Shown: piece by piece, positions 59,406-64,000 of the stretch
Layout of the letters: each line of letters opens with the position of its first letter
How positions within the stretch are numbered: position 1 is the first letter of the stretch
DNA from: Cantharellus purpuraceus
Taxonomy: Eukaryota; Basidiomycota; Agaricomycetes; Cantharellales; Hydnaceae
Assembly: GCA_025174535.1 (NCBI GenBank)
Contig: JALBUN010000010.1
Span: 1,612,001-1,676,000, forward strand
DNA: 64,000 nt
Direction: 5' to 3'
The notes under the pieces: generated by a model
What the model was told of the DNA's origin: nothing
What the model saw: the letters and a program-made list of their open reading frames with translations, nothing else
Databases searched by the model: none
Position numbers and translations under genes: made by a program

Positions 59406-59434
59406 TAACACCATAATTTTGTGGGTTCCAAAAC
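59406..59434 (-). mobile_element. 29-bp tip of LTR-A
   Basis: Minus strand starts TGTTTTGGAACCCACAAAAT at 59434 and ends at GTGTTA; the LTR sequence then stops. It directly follows the integrase codons for EFAYNS of the gypsy remnant. Confidence 0.8.
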
Positions 59435-61830
59435 AACTGTTGTAGGCAAACTCTGTGATTGGAAGTAGATCAGCCCAATTGTCTTGTTGATAGTTACAAT
59501 AAATTGGGAGATATTGCTCCAGGGACTGGTCCATGCATTCCATTTGTCCATCTCCTTCAGGATGATAACTGGAGGTGAAATGAAGCTTCATGTCAAGAGC
59601 TTTTCCTAATGTTCAGAAGAAGGAGGACACAAACTCTGAGCCCTAATCAGATGTGACATGCAAGGGGACTCTGTGTTTAGAGAACACATGGAGGATGGAC
59701 AGCTTGGCTGGTAAGTGTGAGGGTTCACATGACTCAGTTTCTATTTTCAGTACCTTTCTTATTGCTCCTATCAGCACAGCCTGTTAGAGTGCACTCTCCT
59801 ATCTCTCCTCTATTGTTCCCCTATCTTGGTTTCCCTATTCCTTGCATCATCCAGTATAAAGACCTTGCCAGGTGCAGCACAGCTTCCTCAGCTTGATCTC
59901 TGAGGATATCTGCTATACCAGGTAAGTCCCATGTATTTATCAGTGACAGGTGTATAGACTGAGGATATCCACTGTATCAGCTGGCATTATCTCTTATCAG
60001 CTCTCATCTATTGAGTATCTTGTTGTTGTGGCCTCATCATTCAGTGTAGCCCTCACAGTAAGGCAGAGGTGATGGTGTCATGCATTAGAATGAATAGTGA
60101 CTGTTTAGTGAATCTGTCAACAATCACAAGTATTGTATCATATCCAAGTGACAGAGGGAGCTTCTCTATGAATTCCATGGAGATGGAGTTCCACAGTTGC
60201 TCTGGAACTGGAAGCTGTTTCAGCATTCTGTAGGGTTTGTGCCCTTGTGATTTTGAGTGCATACACAGTGCAAGAGTTACAGTAGTGTTGAATATACCCT
60301 CACATTTTCAGCTATACATAGTCTCATTGGACTAACCCTTGTGTGTGGTTTTGTCCAAAGTGGCCCAAGATTGGATGATCATGATAATACTGCAAAACTC
60401 AGCATCAGAGACCATTGATGTTGAGGACATATATCTGATCATTATGTCAGAGATGTTCTTTAGGGTCAAGTGACCACTTTGGGTTAGAAGGGTTGTTTAA
60501 GTGTTTAACTGCAACAGGATCAGCTCAGAGGGATGAGTGAATGTCAGAATGGAGTTGGTCAATGTCCATGATGGTGACAGCTCAGAGAGTGAGAGTCATG
60601 AGGGTAGGTGCTCATAGGGATGATGCCAACTGCTCATTAGTAAACACAGGATGGAAGTTGTGTGGATTTACAGTGGCATAGTTGCTACTTCCCTCTTAGG
60701 GTAGATGTCCCAGTATCTAGTTAATGCATCAGGTTTGGCTCTAAGTTGACCAGGATGGAAGTGGATGATGAGGTTGAACTGAGAAAGATATTTGGACTAC
60801 TAGACTTGCTCTGGGTGAGGAGCCTCATTGTGGAGAAATACTCCAGATTCTTGTGATCCATCATGATGTTGATTGGATTGGGGGAACCCTTGAGGTAGTG
60901 TCTCCATATCCAGAAAGCTTCATAAATAGTCAGGAGTTCTCTATCATGGATGTCATAATTCAGCTCAGGGGGCATAAAGGTATGCAAGTGGAAAGCCATC
61001 AGATGGACAGGATTGCTGCAAGTGCATAGTCAGAGGTGTCAGTCTCTAATAGGAGAGGAACATCTGGAAACCAATGAGTCAGTATTGGAGCAGAGGTGAA
61101 GGCCTTTTTCAAGGTCTCAAAATTATCTCTACATTCATTGGTGAAATTACATTGGATACCCTTCCCAGTAAGCCAGGTGAGTAGGACAGTAATATTGGAG
61201 TAGTTGTAGATAAAATATCAGTAGAAGTTAGTGAACCTGAGGAAGGACTGTATGTCCTTGGCTTTCAGTGGTTCTGGCCACTCTTGTATAGCTTTGACTT
61301 TGTTATTGGACATTGTTAATCCTTTGGGGGGATAGGATGTAGCTGAGATACTTGATAGAGTCGGAATGGAATTCACATTTGTCGGTGCAGGCAAAAAGCC
61401 TATGTTGTCAGAGGCATTGGAGTACCTCTCAGACACATGTCCAGTGTTCATCTCCCTTATCTGAATATACCAAGATGTCATCTAAGTAGACAAGAACAGT
61501 AACATCAAGGAGATTAGTGAAGGTATCGTTCATGAACTGCTGGAAAGTGGCCAGGGTGTTGATTAGTCCAAAAGGCATGACACACCATTTGAAGGAGCCA
61601 TATCAAGTGCAGAGGGTTGTTTTCCATTTGTTGCCTTTGCAGATATGGACCAAATGATAGGCATGTTGGAGATTGGTCTTGGTATAGATCTTGGCTTTGC
61701 TTGGACTTTCAAGCAGATCTGGGGTAGTGGGTACCAGTCTTTCTTAGTGATTTTGTTGAGTCCATGAAAGTCCATGTGTAGATAGATAGACCTTAACATA
61801 AACCACACTGTACAGCACAGTGCCCAACCA
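59435..61830 (-). pseudogene. Degenerate Ty3/gypsy pol, right copy, extended
   Basis: Reverse-complement copy of the left gypsy remnant, with the same stops. It extends further: beyond LTR-C, 59435-59781 encodes more integrase (HVFSKHRVPLHVTSD, LHFTSSYHPEGDGQ, YCNYQQDNWADLLPITEF), which the left side has lost. Confidence 0.88.
59782..60057 (-). mobile_element. LTR-C inserted in gypsy integrase, 276 bp
   Basis: On the minus strand it runs TGTGAGGGC to CTCTAACA. The integrase frame can be followed on both sides (TITSAL before, AVLIGAIRKVL after). No clear target duplication was found, so the borders are approximate. Confidence 0.6.
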
Positions 61831-64000
61831 ATAAACCTGGTTGAGTTCTGTGTTAGTGTGAACTAAGTCACTAAACCTTTACAGTGAGCCTTGTCTTTGA
61901 GGCAAGTACATAAGTACAATAGTTTGGAACTTCATACTTGATGGCCCCAGAAGATTATTCATCTTCAGCCATTGTACCCACAAAGATCTCAAACTCTTCA
62001 AGGTCTGTGCCTCCTGAGTATTGCTCAGGGGTCAGCATGGGCCATTTATGGCTTGGTTTGGCTAAGAGCCAAAGCTGAGCCATGACAACACTAGCCAAGG
62101 TACTATATAGTTAGATTACATAGGTAATTGCTCATGTGTTTGCAACCCAACCTCCACCACCACGTCGGTGTTATTGCCCCCTTCGTGTCCCTTTTGCGCA
62201 TTTTTTCAACACTGACATTCTGCCGTCGGGAAGAACATGAACTTCCAAAAACATTGAACTACTAACTGGAATCAATGGCATGGTGCCACGCTCGCCGCGG
62301 CGCTTCCGTCCGCTTCGTTCACGCTAACATGGCTTCTCGTGTATTGTGACTATTTCAGCTCTTGAATGTGATCAGTGCACTCCTATTAGCTATCCTGCCA
62401 GTTCACCACTATGCGAGAGTGATCATCGATCAATTTTCCTCTGATCATTATCTATAGCGGTATGGCGGATGAAGATGTTACTATGTGCTCTGATACCTTC
62501 AAATAATCTTTGCGAGTGCTGCACCGTGTTATTTATATTCTCCACCGGTATAGTTTCATGCACTGTAGGTGCGTATACTCACGGGTCATACACTGCATAC
62601 TAAGGCTCCTGGTGTACTTTCACATCACTCTAAGCACTAAATCTGATGTGATTCATACAGTCATAATTCTTGCCGTATACCCCGGAATGAACACTTGGTA
62701 TAACTTGGGCAGGTTTGGTCAAGGTGGCCTGCACCTGAAATAACTTCAGCGGCCAGAGTAATCTTCCCTCCAAGTCGCAGTGTCTCTTCAAATTCTCTCG
62801 GTGATTCGACCGCTGGCATTGTATATGGCTGTTCCTGTGATCGGAGCTGACCGACAACACACAAATGTATCAAAAATCAAGTACGTCCTACATTTCTCTG
62901 CATATATTGGTACACGTTTACAGAACTATCCCAAGAAATTCACTTGTTCCTCGGCTCTTGTATTGTCTTCGGTGGCTGCTCGGCTCAGTCATACTGTACC
63001 TGAACTTTCAGGTCGTGGAATTGAAAATGACTCGGCTCGTTAACGCTCTCAATCGTCTTGCGATAATTGTACGCTTTGACGCGAGCTTGTAACCAGTCTG
63101 CCACAAAGAAACATGAGCATCTGGATACAGGATAAGATGAAGATCGGTGAAGCTTACCAACGCCATGGACAGGCTCCTTGGGTTTCTGGAGGTCTTCCTC
63201 CGTAAGCCAACCGAGGCGCTTGAGAAGCGGACTCTGGGCCGGCACCACTTCGGCATCGTCGCTGAGACGAAGGAAGTAGAGAAGCGCAAGACGATCGTTT
63301 TTGTCCTGGTCCGGAGGAGGACGGCGAACAGCATGGACAGTGGACTTGATGTAGCCTTTGGTGATCATGGACAAGGTGTCTGCCGCCTACACGATGATAA
63401 TCTCAGAACTTTCAGATCACCCTCAGAAAGGGGAGTACGGCGCACATTCACAGTGATACCGCCCGGGATAGATTTAACGTGCTTCCACTCGCCCTTGGAA
63501 GTGCGGATTTGGAGGCCAGATACCGTCTGTGTACCCGAGAAAACAAGGGTCATGCTTCCGAAGTCAGTATCTAGGCCAATAGTCAACAGCCTCTCCGACG
63601 GGTGGAGACACGGAGGTATACTCACGGCCAGGTCGGAACTTGCCCTCAATGGCCTTCCATTGTTCATCAGTACGAGGGTGGTAGATCTTCTACAGAATGA
63701 GAGAGATACAATCAGCTCCCTGGTATTTGAGAAGCAGCGAACAAAACCCACATAGCAGAGGTAATCGTCGCTCTTTTCGTCATAGTGGTGTAAGTTGACG
63801 AAATAATCCTCGGGCATTTCCAGCATTAGCGCGATGAGGATTAGCAACGGCTTCAAAACGCGCTCCCAGACCTGTCTCTGGAAACTTTCAATCTCGTCTT
63901 GGTATTTGATGAAGAACTTGTGAAGTGGGAAGCGGGGCCCTGAGGGGGTGAACTTTGAGATATCGAGCTGCTCAACAAAATGCAAAACGGAATCAGTCTT
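59810..64000 (-). repeat. Right arm of large inverted duplication
   Basis: Reverse complement of 49631-53821. It reaches the window edge, so at least 4,191 bp are duplicated. The centre of symmetry is 56815/56816 and the spacer 53822-59809 is not symmetric in detail. Confidence 0.95.
62985..64000 (-). CDS. Second copy of the dioxygenase gene, cut by the window end
   Basis: Identical to the 3' part of the copy at 49197-50646, including the split His codon of the HTD motif, the distal His and the end VQVQYD. The first exon (the GFWVVTGHGIS part) would lie beyond 64000. It is not visible whether the second copy is complete and has its own promoter. Confidence 0.88.

Overview
The window reads as nuclear DNA of a filamentous basidiomycete, most likely an Agaricomycete. 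The genes are cut by many short introns (mostly 46-90 bp), the proteins are fungal (RRP6, EFL1, YAE1, VNX1-type exchanger, ESC2/RAD60-type SUMO-like protein, P450), there is a NACHT-WD40 NLR of the type expanded in Agaricomycetes, and LTR retrotransposon remnants are abundant. No species is assigned. Gene models were built by hand from splice signals and family motifs, so internal exon borders are approximate unless given.

Layout. 1-3495: no recognisable gene. 3496-9199: RRP6 exosome nuclease and a monoacylglycerol-lipase-like hydrolase. 9772-11552: an old hairpin-forming inverted repeat; one arm carries a 205-bp solo LTR and the other keeps the empty site. 12008-15762: HIT protein, a DPB3/CHRAC1-type histone-fold protein and an MDR oxidoreductase. 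16128-21142: a large NLR whose first WD40 blade is interrupted by an acidic tandem repeat. 21494-22774: three fragments of one long LTR family (called LTR-A here) in opposing orientation. 23409-46390: a compact gene block of P450, YAE1, SET protein, EFL1, adenosine kinase, DUF202 membrane protein, VNX1-like exchanger, ESC2/RAD60-like protein and MFS transporter, with two very short divergent promoters. 46890-47866: 3' ends of two retrotransposons (one Ty1/copia). 49197-64000: an isopenicillin-N-synthase-like dioxygenase and a dead Ty3/gypsy element that occur twice as a large inverted duplication. Its arms (49631-53821 and 59810-64000) matched base for base wherever compared, and the roughly 6-kb spacer is made of nested LTRs.

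How the genes relate. Several conserved genes serve ribosome biogenesis and RNA processing (RRP6, YAE1, EFL1), but they lie among unrelated genes and do not form a pathway cluster. The P450, MDR, MFS and dioxygenase genes are scattered and separated by housekeeping genes, so a biosynthetic cluster is not supported. The most unusual parts are the retroelement-centred large palindrome, the older foldback with its LTR-dated arm, and the NLR with the blade-splitting acidic repeat.
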